From an uncultured bacterium (lineage in GTDB: Bacteria > Cyanobacteriota > Vampirovibrionia > Gastranaerophilales > Gastranaerophilaceae), in NCBI GenBank assembly GCA_902777605.1, contig CACYUI010000011.1:62001-126000 (forward strand): DNA of 64,000 nucleotides, given 5' to 3'. The notes beneath the pieces are model-generated. The model did not search any database and was not told the origin of the DNA. It saw nothing but the letters and a program-made list of their open reading frames with translations. A program made the position numbers and the translations under genes. Below are positions 42,887-51,628 of this stretch, in pieces; position 1 is the first letter of the stretch, and each line of letters begins with the position of its first letter.

Positions 42887-43696
42887 TTATTTACGAATTT
42901 TTTCTATATCATTATAATCTTGCGGGGTACTGTATTTTTCCGTTGTAGAAATTCTCCATCCGCCTTTAGCTTCTGTGGTAAATCTCTGCGTTCCGCTTGG
43001 AAATCTTAAAATATCCCTGCCTTGATAACTTCTAATAACAGGTGCTATGTATTGAATTGCGTATGGAGTATAGGTAGGAGTTTCTGACCAGGTTTGAACA
43101 TTAGATACTTTGCCGTACTTATCTACAGTAAACGAAAACCTAAAAACCACACCTGCGGGAATTATTGGGAGTTTTGTATCCTGCATAATTTTATTGGTAA
43201 GATTTGAGCGCCAAATATTCCAAGCAATAGTTTCTTCTTGCTCCGTAAGAACTTTTGGTTGCTCAGCCTTTTCTATTTTTTGAATTGTTTTGGGCTGCTC
43301 GACTTTTTTAGTTTCTGTTTTTTGTACGACCTTTGGAGTTTCAACCTTTGTTTGCTGAACTTTTACAGGCTCTTGTTTTTGAGTTGTAACTTGTTGTCTT
43401 TGTTGAGTTACAGCTTTTGGTTGAGTCTTTACTTGAACTTGTTTTAATTGTTGAGCTTTAGTTTCGGTTTTTATGGGCTCAGTGACTTTTTCTGCTCGAA
43501 TTGTTGTCTGTACAGGTTTTGCAGGCATTTCCATAATAGGAACTTCTTCTGTCTCTGTCGTAACCTCATTTTCCTGAACAAGTTTATAGGCAGAATCGTA
43601 TACAATAACATTTTTGTGCATATCGGGTTTAGTTGCACAAATACTTATCGTTGACACAATAAGAAGTATAAGAAGTATTTGAAGAATTAGCTTCAT
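42887..43696 (-). CDS. TonB/TolA-like periplasmic protein, last gene of the envelope operon
   Basis: A 269-residue protein. One N-terminal hydrophobic anchor (LILQILLILLIVSTISICA) is followed by TKPDMHK. A Gln/Lys/Thr/Val-rich linker spans ~55-150 (repeats of QKT/KVQ/PKV units). The C-terminal ~110 residues resemble the TonB/TolA domain: WRSNLTNKIMQDTKLPIIPAG, FRFSFTVDKYGKVSNVQTW, TPYAIQYIAPVIRSYQG. It would sit in the inner membrane and span the periplasm. The 'CATKPDMHK' near the anchor matches 'CSTQPEMHK' of the small protein at 47148, the first gene of the same operon. It is 66 bp after the preceding gene's stop. Confidence 0.75.
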   Translation of the reverse strand: MKLILQILLILLIVSTISICATKPDMHKNVIVYDSAYKLVQENEVTTETEEVPIMEMPAKPVQTTIRAEKVTEPIKTETKAQQLKQVQVKTQPKAVTQQRQQVTTQKQEPVKVQQTKVETPKVVQKTETKKVEQPKTIQKIEKAEQPKVLTEQEETIAWNIWRSNLTNKIMQDTKLPIIPAGVVFRFSFTVDKYGKVSNVQTWSETPTYTPYAIQYIAPVIRSYQGRDILRFPSGTQRFTTEAKGGWRISTTEKYSTPQDYNDIEKIRK

Positions 43697-43762
43697 AGCT
43701 TATTTGTTCCTTTTTGAGCATTTAACCTGTCGATTTGAAGAAAGTGGTTTAATATACTCCAT

Positions 43763-45358
43763 CTATCCTTCGACCTTCGCTACCACTTCATCACAAGCAA
43801 ATGTTTCAAACTTTGTTTGACTGAGCATATAAGTTTCTGCAATCAACAATGCCGTAGGAACAAGTGCAGCGAGTCCGCTTAAAATCAAGCCGCCTAAGTC
43901 ACCGCCGATTTCACCCATAAAGTATGATGCGTTCATTGTAAACTCAATACCGATAATTACACATCCGATAACGAAAGAACGGCGCATTTCGTTGTTTAAT
44001 TTATTTACTCCTTCTATACCGTAAATTTCAACACCGTGTTGCAAGTAATTGCTGAAACCGTCTTGTTTTAAGACATTTGAACCTGCAATTTTTTTACCGT
44101 TAAAGAATGCATTTGCGAAAGCAAAGAAAGCAAAAATAATTAAGAAGGTTGCAAGTACCAAAAATACAGGGCTTAATCTCAAACCGGAAATACGAACCCA
44201 GCCTGCAGCTTCAGGGAAACACATCGCAAGAGTGTTAGAAACACCATAAGCCAAGAACGGTGCGGTAATTATACCCAATAAAATTTCACCTGCCTGTTTA
44301 ATCTGGAGCATAAATTGTTTATCTTTTATATTTCTGATTTTTGCAGGGCTTAGAGTGTTTGTATATCTTTCTATCCATTGTTGGTATTCTTTAATAACAT
44401 GTTCAAAATCTTCTCTGTATTGAAGTGTATCAAGTTCGCTTTTTAGCTCAACACTATTATTTTTGTAATACCCGCAAGCAAGTGCAAGTGTTGCAGCAGT
44501 AGAAACAAAGAATAGTGATATCAAAACCGCAAAAACAGGGAATGTTTTTGGAGAAATATAGTATAAAACATTTATCAAATAAATTGCCGCATAGAAAACA
44601 AGCGAAAGAACAATCATAAACTGCTCGGCAAGTTTAGATGTTGTAGAGTCTTCACCGATTCTGTTTTGGAGATAGTGGAAAATTCCTTGCTTGAAAATAA
44701 GTCCCACACCGTAAATAATTGCCGCATAAACAAAAATAAGCTTCATATTTGTAGGCATTTGAATTACACTGCCTGCCTCAGAAAGAGGAAGCCCTGTGAG
44801 ATAATTTGAAACACCAAACGCACAAACAAGTGATGCAAAAAACATTGCGACATGGAGCATTATTCCGCCTTTAGAGTTCATGGAAATTTTGCGTTTCAAA
44901 TCATTTATTTTTGCGCCGACTTCTTTAATTATAGAAACTCTGGCATTTTCAATTTCAGCTTTTCTTTTTTCTACCATTATTTTAGCGGCAGCATTAACAT
45001 CATTTCCGTAGATAGCTTTGATATCAGCTTCTGACATATTTTCTTCCGAAATTTGTCTGTTAGTGGTTTCTCCAATAACTTTAATTGTAATAAAATCATC
45101 AGTTCCGTCTACCATAACTTTGCAAACTTTGTCTATATCAAGTCTTGCAGGTAATGTCTTGCCTTTAAACAAGAATTTCGGATTGTTAAACTGGTTCAAA
45201 AGAGTGCACCTGTTTGTTTGCGGATCATATTGAACCGTAAGCAAAAACTGAAATCCCAAATCAAGTTCAAAATCAGCGCCGGCTTTAGAACTAATATTAA
45301 CGACTTCTTTGTCTGCAAAAGTTCTTTCACCGATTTTGGTAACTATTGTAAATGCCAT
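43763..45358 (-). CDS. FHA-like multi-pass membrane protein
   Basis: A 531-residue protein. Residues ~1-95 form a β-rich domain with FHA-like features (VTKIGERTFADKEVVNISSK, FELDLGFQFLLTVQYD, CTLLNQFNNPKFLFKGKTL); the phosphopeptide Arg/Ser are not clearly conserved. A coiled-coil-like helix (~125-165) follows. Then ~8 transmembrane helices run to the C-terminus (for example IMLHVAMFFASLVCAFGVSN and FLVLATFLIIFAFFAF). ATG 45358 is chosen because AAAGGAG lies ~9 nt upstream, instead of the longer frame from 45412. It lies between a VWA gene and a TonB-like gene, suggesting a membrane platform. No enzymatic motif is seen. Confidence 0.75.
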   Translation of the reverse strand: MAFTIVTKIGERTFADKEVVNISSKAGADFELDLGFQFLLTVQYDPQTNRCTLLNQFNNPKFLFKGKTLPARLDIDKVCKVMVDGTDDFITIKVIGETTNRQISEENMSEADIKAIYGNDVNAAAKIMVEKRKAEIENARVSIIKEVGAKINDLKRKISMNSKGGIMLHVAMFFASLVCAFGVSNYLTGLPLSEAGSVIQMPTNMKLIFVYAAIIYGVGLIFKQGIFHYLQNRIGEDSTTSKLAEQFMIVLSLVFYAAIYLINVLYYISPKTFPVFAVLISLFFVSTAATLALACGYYKNNSVELKSELDTLQYREDFEHVIKEYQQWIERYTNTLSPAKIRNIKDKQFMLQIKQAGEILLGIITAPFLAYGVSNTLAMCFPEAAGWVRISGLRLSPVFLVLATFLIIFAFFAFANAFFNGKKIAGSNVLKQDGFSNYLQHGVEIYGIEGVNKLNNEMRRSFVIGCVIIGIEFTMNASYFMGEIGGDLGGLILSGLAALVPTALLIAETYMLSQTKFETFACDEVVAKVEG

Positions 45359-45398
45359 ATATGATTCTCCTTTGTTATATCTGTTAAAATTTTTATAG

Positions 45399-45418
45399 GT
45401 CAGGTTTACCAACCTGAC
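45399..45418. repeat. GTCAGG hairpin repeat
   Basis: gtcaggtt / aacctgac, 8-bp perfect stem, tacc loop, in the gap between two genes of the envelope operon. It belongs to the dispersed family also seen at 30831 and 55802. Confidence 0.65.
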
Positions 45419-45431
45419 AATAACTCTGTTC

Positions 45432-46100
45432 CTATCTTCCGATTGCCTCTAAAAATCTTCTGTTTGCTTTATCAACATTAGTTTCGTTAGCAACTATTAA
45501 TTTCTTCTCACCTAAAACAGGGTTAAGTTTTGTTTTTACCATATCCAATTTTTCGGGATGTGCGTATACAAACATCATAGAAATTTCAGGAATATATTCT
45601 TGAACACCTTTAACATTATCAGGCAAAGTATCCCAGTTAATCTGTTTTTCAACAGCACCTTCATTTTCAAGATCACCTATAACAACAACAGACGGAACAT
45701 ATCCTTCTTTTTTCATAGTCAAACAATGCTCAAATGCTTTCTTTATTGCTTGACCGTATGCTGTTCCATAGTCTTTAGAGTTCAGTTGTGTAAACGCTTC
45801 AACTGCTTTGGTAATACCTTTTGAGTTAGAAGGTGAGCCCTCATAAATTAAGTATGATTCTTGAGAAACTTTCAAAATCTTAATTTCATCTTCAGGATCT
45901 AAAATAGAACAAAGCGATTTCATATACTTAATTTCATCAGGTAACATTTTTTGATTTGATGCGGAAGAATCTACTACAAAAATTACTGCAGCTTTGTGAA
46001 AATCGTCCACTTTAATATTTTTACAAGCAACAAACAATAGTTTTCCGACTATAGCCATTGCCAAAATTAATATACCTAAAATAATCAATCTTTTATTCAT
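45432..46100 (-). CDS. VWA-domain protein with N-terminal anchor
   Basis: A 222-residue protein. An N-terminal membrane anchor (LIILGILILAMAIVGKLLFVA) is followed by a von Willebrand A fold. The MIDAS metal site reads VVDSSASN (D44-x-S46-x-S48), with the remaining ligands expected in loops near residues ~95 and ~120 (GTAYGQAI, VVVIGDLEN). VWA domains bind ligands or partner proteins through a divalent metal. Position 8 bp after the preceding gene and 73 bp before the FHA-like gene places it in the same operon. Localisation is predicted periplasmic. No specific partner is known. Confidence 0.8.
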   Translation of the reverse strand: MNKRLIILGILILAMAIVGKLLFVACKNIKVDDFHKAAVIFVVDSSASNQKMLPDEIKYMKSLCSILDPEDEIKILKVSQESYLIYEGSPSNSKGITKAVEAFTQLNSKDYGTAYGQAIKKAFEHCLTMKKEGYVPSVVVIGDLENEGAVEKQINWDTLPDNVKGVQEYIPEISMMFVYAHPEKLDMVKTKLNPVLGEKKLIVANETNVDKANRRFLEAIGR

Positions 46101-46108
46101 ACTTTCTC

Positions 46109-47146
46109 CTAATAATTAACTGATACCGTAAATGGTTGTGTCGTAGTAATTTCTATCTCCGTAAAAGACGGAATTTCCGCATCTACACCTTTTTCTGCGG
46201 CTGAATAAATAACAGAACTCCCCGCTCCAACTCCTGCGCCGATTAAGGTAGATCTTCCGACATTGTCACTTCCTGCCAAAAGCCCGAATAATAACCCTGT
46301 TAAAGCACCAACGGCAGCGCTTGTCAGAGCGCTTTTTGCAGAATTTGCAAATTTCCCGTCATTAGAAACAGTAAAATCTATTTCCTCTGTTGATATATTA
46401 AACACTTTATTGTCAGGAGTTACAATTTTATTAAAGTTAATAACTACTCTTCCGTTTCTTGATCCGTAAGTTGCATTTCTGGCTTTAGAAAGAGTACCGT
46501 ATACAAGACTTCCCTGCGGAGCTATTACTAAACCGTTGTATGTAAGGTTGTCGGATACAACAGCAATAACACTATCCCCCTGTGCAGCGGTTGCGGTATT
46601 AATAGCATTTTGTAAATATGCCATAATCTTAGTACCCTGCGGCATTTGTCCTATATAACCTGATAGCGTTGAAGGCTTTGTAACTTGTTTTTCGCCTTCT
46701 TTTGGCGGTTCAAAAGCATTAGATACAGGTTCTTCAAAAGAGTATGTTTTAACAGCACCTGCCAGTGAAACAGTTTCACGCGCAATATTGTCATAAATAT
46801 CAATTATGCTTTGATTAAATGACTGTTCGCAAACTATATTTTGTTTTTTTATTTCTTTTAATATGGCTTTGTTTATTTTTGTATTGTTTTCTGACTGATA
46901 GTAATAAAACATATTATTACCGCTCTGTTGGAGTACAATCACTGCGTAATCATCACCTTTTTGAGAAATGCCGTAATATGGATTTTGTTTTATTACATTA
47001 TAGCTATGGTTGTTATAACTGTTTTCAACATATGGCTGTATGTCGGCAGTCTTAACATTTTTTAGGTAGTAAAGCTCACTAAACGCAAAACTCATATTAG
47101 TCGAACAGAAAAATAAAAGAATTATAAGAGCAAAAAGTTTTTTCAT
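46109..47146 (-). CDS. Secreted TrbI-like β-barrel protein
   Basis: A 345-residue protein with a signal peptide (MKKLFALIILLFFCSTNMSFA). The N-terminal half (~22-130) has ISQKGDDYAVIVLQQSGNN-type strands. Residues ~165-275 resemble the TrbI/VirB10 C-terminal barrel: GTKIMAYLQNAINTATAAQGD, VIAVVSDNLTYNGLVIAPQGS, LVYGTLSKARNATYGSRNG. A Gly/Ala-rich hydrophobic segment (ALTSAAVGALTGLLFGLLAGS, ~285-305) is followed by a final strand region (IPSFTEIEITTTQPFTVSV). A smaller protein with the same layout is encoded at 22081. In TrbI-type systems this domain forms a ring in the outer membrane or periplasm, but this assignment is only by motif. It lies 1 bp after the first gene of the operon. Confidence 0.72.
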   Translation of the reverse strand: MKKLFALIILLFFCSTNMSFAFSELYYLKNVKTADIQPYVENSYNNHSYNVIKQNPYYGISQKGDDYAVIVLQQSGNNMFYYYQSENNTKINKAILKEIKKQNIVCEQSFNQSIIDIYDNIARETVSLAGAVKTYSFEEPVSNAFEPPKEGEKQVTKPSTLSGYIGQMPQGTKIMAYLQNAINTATAAQGDSVIAVVSDNLTYNGLVIAPQGSLVYGTLSKARNATYGSRNGRVVINFNKIVTPDNKVFNISTEEIDFTVSNDGKFANSAKSALTSAAVGALTGLLFGLLAGSDNVGRSTLIGAGVGAGSSVIYSAAEKGVDAEIPSFTEIEITTTQPFTVSVNY

Positions 47147-47147
47147 T

Positions 47148-47414
47148 TTATTTTTCTACCCCCTTGATAACAGTTTGAGTAGTTTGCTTGGTTGTTGTCA
47201 TTGAGCCGTCTTTGTTAATTTTGAAAAGATATTCAATTGTATTCAAAGAAAACGGCTTATGCATTTCTGGCTGAGTAGAGCAAACCCAAACAGTAACACC
47301 GATAACAATTGCCAGAATACCAAAACCTATTATCTTTAAACCAAGACTTATAATATTTTTTATTAATAAAATCGCAATGATAGCAACTATCAATACAACA
47401 ATTCCAAGACCCAT
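47148..47414 (-). CDS. Small membrane protein, first gene of the envelope operon
   Basis: An 88-residue protein. Residues ~3-50 form one long or two short hydrophobic helices (IVVLIVAIIAILLI, then LKIIGFGILAIVIGVTVWVC). CSTQPEMHKPFSLNTIEYLFK follows, then a short polar tail with Thr/Gln. The CSTQPEMHK motif resembles CATKPDMHK in the TonB-like protein at 42887. A weak Shine-Dalgarno precedes the ATG. It is the 5' gene of the tight unit 47148-46109-45432-43763-42887. It may act as a membrane subunit or assembly factor, but function is not known. Confidence 0.7.
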   Translation of the reverse strand: MGLGIVVLIVAIIAILLIKNIISLGLKIIGFGILAIVIGVTVWVCSTQPEMHKPFSLNTIEYLFKINKDGSMTTTKQTTQTVIKGVEK

Positions 47415-47554
47415 TTCAATACCTCATTTCCTACAAAGATTATACACTCAAAACGATATTTTAGAAAAAAAGTTCAATAAAAGTTAACAATTAATTATTG
47501 TTGGGGTAAATGAAGTACACCCCAGAGAACTAAAGTCTTTGTCAGCATAGTAAT

Positions 47555-47760
47555 GTTTGCCCCCTCACCCTAACCCTCTCCCGTAGGGCGAGGGGACATG
47601 CGAATGATGCTCTCTTGCGAGGCGAGGGAGTTTGCCAGCTTATTGACAAGAAAAATATGTTCTACCTCTATTATTTTCCTTCACCTCTCGCCCCTTGTGG
47701 GAGAGGGAGCAGTAGTAGGCGACTAAGGAGCCGTACAAATGCGGGTGAGGGGTTATGAAA
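47555..47760. repeat. Palindromic repeats between the envelope operon and the helicase gene
   Basis: No gene is seen in 47415-47918. Two C/G-rich palindromic elements lie at ~47557-47600 and ~47693-47756, members of the same 'ccctc ... gaggg' family as at 30.75 and 30.91 kb. The rest is A+T-rich. Confidence 0.7.
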
Positions 47761-47918
47761 GATTCCTCACAGCCAAAATTTTCGGGTTCAAAAAGACAAC
47801 AAATGTAAAACGCAGCCAATCGTGAATATTTTAAAACCACTTAGTCACTCCGTCACTTAATTACTTGATTTTAAACAATTTTCCACTTTCCATTTTCAAT
47901 TTTATTGATAGAATCACT

Positions 47919-50900
47919 TTACAAATTACTGTTAATAACTCTGTCAACACAAGCCTTTGATGAATATTGCCATTCTCTTTGAGAAATTCTTGAAACCTTT
48001 AGACCTGAGCGTTCGATAATTGTCTGTTTTTTCATATTTGAAATCTTAGAAGGCGTTTTGTCCTCAACTCCATCACATTCAATTACAAACTTGTCATCAA
48101 CTAATAAATCCGCACTAAGCCCTGCTATTTCAACTCCGCAAGTTACTTTGTGCCCTATTTCTCTAAAAGTTTCCGCAACTTCTTTTTCGAATGCATTTTT
48201 ATAAATATTTTCATCAAAATCGTCAGAATTTTGAAGTGTAAATCTGTCTTCGTATTCTTGAACAAAGCCTAAATAACTTCTTAAAAGCCCTTCCGGCAAT
48301 TCTCTCGGGTCTTTGGATATAAAGTTAATCATTTGATATCTTGCTCTTGTAATTGCTACATTAAATAAATTCGGTTTTTGCAAGAATATCAAGCTTTGCG
48401 GGAAACTGTTATTTGCATATGCCCAAGAAATAAGCATTATATCTCTTTCATCACCTTGGAATGTATGCGCCGTACCGATTTCTATTTGATGTTTTTCCAT
48501 CATATGTTCCGATAAAACTTTAGCAACAGAAATCTTTAATTGGTCAACCTGTGCTCTAAAAGGCGAGATAATACCTATAGAAACGGGAGTTTCAGGATTT
48601 TTACGCTCATCTTCTACAACGATTTCATGCAATCTTTTTACTAGCGCCTCAATCTCAGGCAGGTTTCTTGTTGCATCAAAATCTACTTTCCCGTCAGGAA
48701 CAACAACTGTTTCCAAAACCTTTTTAGTATTATCGTTTCTTCTCATTACACGAATTCTGTCGCCGTAAAACTCTTTGTTGGAAAAATTAATAATCGGAGG
48801 CAAACTCCTAAAATGTTCATCCAACAACACAGGGTGCATTGAATAATAGTTTGCCAAATCAAACATTGAGTTGGTTCTGAACCTCCACATAAGCTGATAT
48901 CTGTCACCTATTCCATACTGTGACATAAACGATTGCTCTTTTGCTTTTTCTAAGAACGAAAGATGCGGTAATTGTTTATCATCACCAACAACAACGGCTT
49001 TTTTTGCTCTGAATAAAATTGGGAAACAGCTTGCAATATCGCATTGAGAAGCCTCATCAATAATTACTACATCAAAAAGCCCCGGTTTTAGCGGAAGCGA
49101 GCCTGATGCTGCATAAGTTGTTACACACCAGCAAGGAAAAGCCTCTAATAAAGGTCTAAAGTCTTCTTGTTCAAGAAGTCTGTTTTGAAGATTTTTCTTT
49201 CGCTCAACCAAAGATTTTGAATGAACAAACAATCTCTGACGCTTTACGGGGTCTTGCATAAGCCCTTTGAGCGCAGCTCTCCTTTTTGATTTTAGAATAT
49301 CAATCGCAAGTCGTTTTTGTTTCTTTTTCATGTTTCTAATTTGTTCAGACAGAACATGAATATTACCTATTTTTTGAATTTCTGTTTCTATTTTTCTTGC
49401 ACTATATATAAGTTTTGCAAACTCTAATTCTATTTGAAAAGCCGATAAATTCTCATTATTAACATCAAAGTTTTTTACTCCCAGTATTTTTTTAAGGTTT
49501 CCAAGTGAAGAATGATTCTTGAGACCTGCCCAAAAACCTGATTTTTCAAGATTCTCCGAAAGTGTCTTTATTGTTGATTCTATTGTGGAAATCTCATCAC
49601 CCTTTAGAATTCTTTTTATGTAAATATCATTTTTGTGTTGAGACTCTTCTAACTTTATTTGCTCATTTACTCTCGTCCATTCTTCTTCAAGTTTTATAAT
49701 CTTTTCGCACTTTTTCTCTAATTCTGATATTGCTTTAAGAAGTTCTTCCATATCCGATACATCGCAAAACATTGAGTTTTCAGCGGCTTCGTCAAGATCA
49801 ACTTTGTTAGCTAAAAGGTCTTGAAGCTGCATGGAAAGTTCTCTTTGGTAGTTTAACCTGCCTGCTCTCAGCGCCAAAAACGGTGCACCAAGGTCATTAA
49901 GCCTTTCTGCAACAACATCGACAGCTTTATCCATACGAGAAGCAACAAGAACAGTCTTTCCGTTAGCGATTAAATGTGCTGCTAAATTTACAATAGTTTG
50001 AGACTTACCTGTCCCGGGAGGCCCGAAAACGGAAACTAACCTTGCATTTTCGACATTTTTGACAACATTTAATTGCGCATCTGATAGCGACAACGGTGTC
50101 ACCGGAAAAAAGTTTTCCAATGTCTTTTGCTGAGTATCAGTAGGTTTTGATTGTGTGTACTCTTCATTAATAAGATTTAAGACCGTTTCCCTATACACAC
50201 CGCTCGGTTTTTCAGCAATTTGAGTAAGTTCATGCAAAACTCCTGCGGTTGCGGAAGGACGCTTTGTCAAAATAATTGCACATTGGTTCGTTATATTTAT
50301 TTTTTCCAGTTTTATTGTCTGCTTGCGAGCGTTTTCTTCCGCCTCAATAATTTCATCAATATTTTCAGCATTAATTTCGCTTGTACTATAGTCTTTTGTA
50401 ATATTATCTTCATCTACTTTTTCCGATGACATATTTATATCAATATCAGGAACTATAGATTTTAGTGTCGTTAAAAATATATCCAATTTTTCTTGAGTAA
50501 TAGGAACAGTAGGAACAACTTCCAACAGTCCTTCAAGCAGTGATTCTGTTTCATCTTCGTCGTCACTCTTTTTCATAAGGGCCGTTAAAGCACCTGTATT
50601 TAGTGAAATAAATTCATCCGTCAGCATACAGTTTATATTCACACCGTTTCTTTCGAGATGGCAAGGTGTATACAAAAGCGGAGTCAAAAACTCATTTTTT
50701 CTACCTGATTTACTTTTGCCGGTAAGGAAAAGATAGCCATAAATCAAGTATTTATCTTTTTGGCTTGTATCAGCCTGAATCATAAGCTCAGTAACTTTAG
50801 GGTCTGAACCGTCTAGCTTTAAGTATTCAAGCCCTTGAGTGAATAATGTGTCCTCTTCATTTAAGAAAATCCACTTGTTATCCTTGTCCGCTTTCAAATT

Positions 50901-51017
50901 TCTAAAAGTAGAGCTCTTAACCTCTTCTCTGACGCAATCATGAAGGTATTGGCTAAGTTTCTTTATGAAACTGTTATTAAATGCAGAATTTATCGCCCTT
51001 GTTGCTTCCTGTAACAT
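47919..51017 (-). CDS. SF1 (Upf1-like) helicase with C-terminal restriction-endonuclease-like domain
   Basis: A 1,032-residue protein. The N-terminal ~320 residues have no recognised family. The helicase core includes Walker A GPPGTGKSQTIV (~residue 333), VVIDEASQCDIASCFPILF (Walker B), VVVGDDKQLPHLSF (motif III), TAHTFQGDERDIMLISWA (motif V) and VAITRARYQM (motif VI), an AAA_11/AAA_12 arrangement. The C-terminal ~110 residues (from EKEVAETFREIGHKVTC) resemble the DUF559/MTES_1575 nuclease-like fold, with ADLLVDDKFVIECDG as the catalytic Asp/Glu strand. Such helicase-nuclease fusions are often linked to DNA repair or phage defence. The gene stands alone, with repeats on its 3' side. Confidence 0.85.
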   Translation of the reverse strand: MLQEATRAINSAFNNSFIKKLSQYLHDCVREEVKSSTFRNLKADKDNKWIFLNEEDTLFTQGLEYLKLDGSDPKVTELMIQADTSQKDKYLIYGYLFLTGKSKSGRKNEFLTPLLYTPCHLERNGVNINCMLTDEFISLNTGALTALMKKSDDEDETESLLEGLLEVVPTVPITQEKLDIFLTTLKSIVPDIDINMSSEKVDEDNITKDYSTSEINAENIDEIIEAEENARKQTIKLEKINITNQCAIILTKRPSATAGVLHELTQIAEKPSGVYRETVLNLINEEYTQSKPTDTQQKTLENFFPVTPLSLSDAQLNVVKNVENARLVSVFGPPGTGKSQTIVNLAAHLIANGKTVLVASRMDKAVDVVAERLNDLGAPFLALRAGRLNYQRELSMQLQDLLANKVDLDEAAENSMFCDVSDMEELLKAISELEKKCEKIIKLEEEWTRVNEQIKLEESQHKNDIYIKRILKGDEISTIESTIKTLSENLEKSGFWAGLKNHSSLGNLKKILGVKNFDVNNENLSAFQIELEFAKLIYSARKIETEIQKIGNIHVLSEQIRNMKKKQKRLAIDILKSKRRAALKGLMQDPVKRQRLFVHSKSLVERKKNLQNRLLEQEDFRPLLEAFPCWCVTTYAASGSLPLKPGLFDVVIIDEASQCDIASCFPILFRAKKAVVVGDDKQLPHLSFLEKAKEQSFMSQYGIGDRYQLMWRFRTNSMFDLANYYSMHPVLLDEHFRSLPPIINFSNKEFYGDRIRVMRRNDNTKKVLETVVVPDGKVDFDATRNLPEIEALVKRLHEIVVEDERKNPETPVSIGIISPFRAQVDQLKISVAKVLSEHMMEKHQIEIGTAHTFQGDERDIMLISWAYANNSFPQSLIFLQKPNLFNVAITRARYQMINFISKDPRELPEGLLRSYLGFVQEYEDRFTLQNSDDFDENIYKNAFEKEVAETFREIGHKVTCGVEIAGLSADLLVDDKFVIECDGVEDKTPSKISNMKKQTIIERSGLKVSRISQREWQYSSKACVDRVINSNL

Positions 51018-51140
51018 ATTCTCTCCCTTATGTACTTATATATTGCCGATTATACCATATTTTTAAAGAAATTAATACATCTAATATATGAGTTGTTTCT
51101 CAAAAATATATGCTAAAATACGGTTGAATGGGGAATTTTA

Positions 51141-51545
51141 ATGAAAAAAATATTTATAATTTTAGGTTTGATTTTATTCACATCTTCTGTTCATGCTGAA
51201 GTTGTTCAATCTCAGCCTGCTCAGAATCCTGCGACTGTTTCTCAAAACATTGCATTTGAAGATTGCACAAAAATTTTTGGTTTAAATCAGGAAAAACTAT
51301 TTTATATAACACTCGCTTCAATTTCCGCAAACAGATTTAAAGTTGAAGAAATTCAGTCCTCAAACGGATATATAATATTTTCCGCAAACAGGAATAAGTA
51401 TTTAGCAACCGTTGGAAAAGTTGATGATAAAAATGCTATTTTAAAAATTACACCTTGCAATAACATCTACAATTTTCCGCCGGGGGTTATTTCTAATGTA
51501 TTCAAATACATTGATATAAACGCAACAACTGATATAAAAATATAA
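51141..51545 (+). CDS. Hypothetical exported protein
   Basis: A 134-residue protein with a signal peptide (MKKIFIILGLILFTSSVHA, cleaved before EVVQ). The mature part has one pair of cysteines (FEDCTK and ITPCNN) and alternating strands (RFKVEEIQSSNGYIIF, YLATVGKVDDKNAIL). Ends with VISNVFKYIDINATTDIK. GGGG before the ATG serves as Shine-Dalgarno. It is divergent from the helicase gene and upstream of the solute-binding lipoprotein, with 83 bp and a small hairpin between. No family is recognised. Confidence 0.7.
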   Translation: MKKIFIILGLILFTSSVHAEVVQSQPAQNPATVSQNIAFEDCTKIFGLNQEKLFYITLASISANRFKVEEIQSSNGYIIFSANRNKYLATVGKVDDKNAILKITPCNNIYNFPPGVISNVFKYIDINATTDIKI

Positions 51546-51628
51546 AACCAAATCCTTCTCCAAAAAGAAGGAAGATTTTTCAAAATAAAAGCAATGCTTG
51601 AATTTAGAAAATCAAGAGGGGGGTTAAA

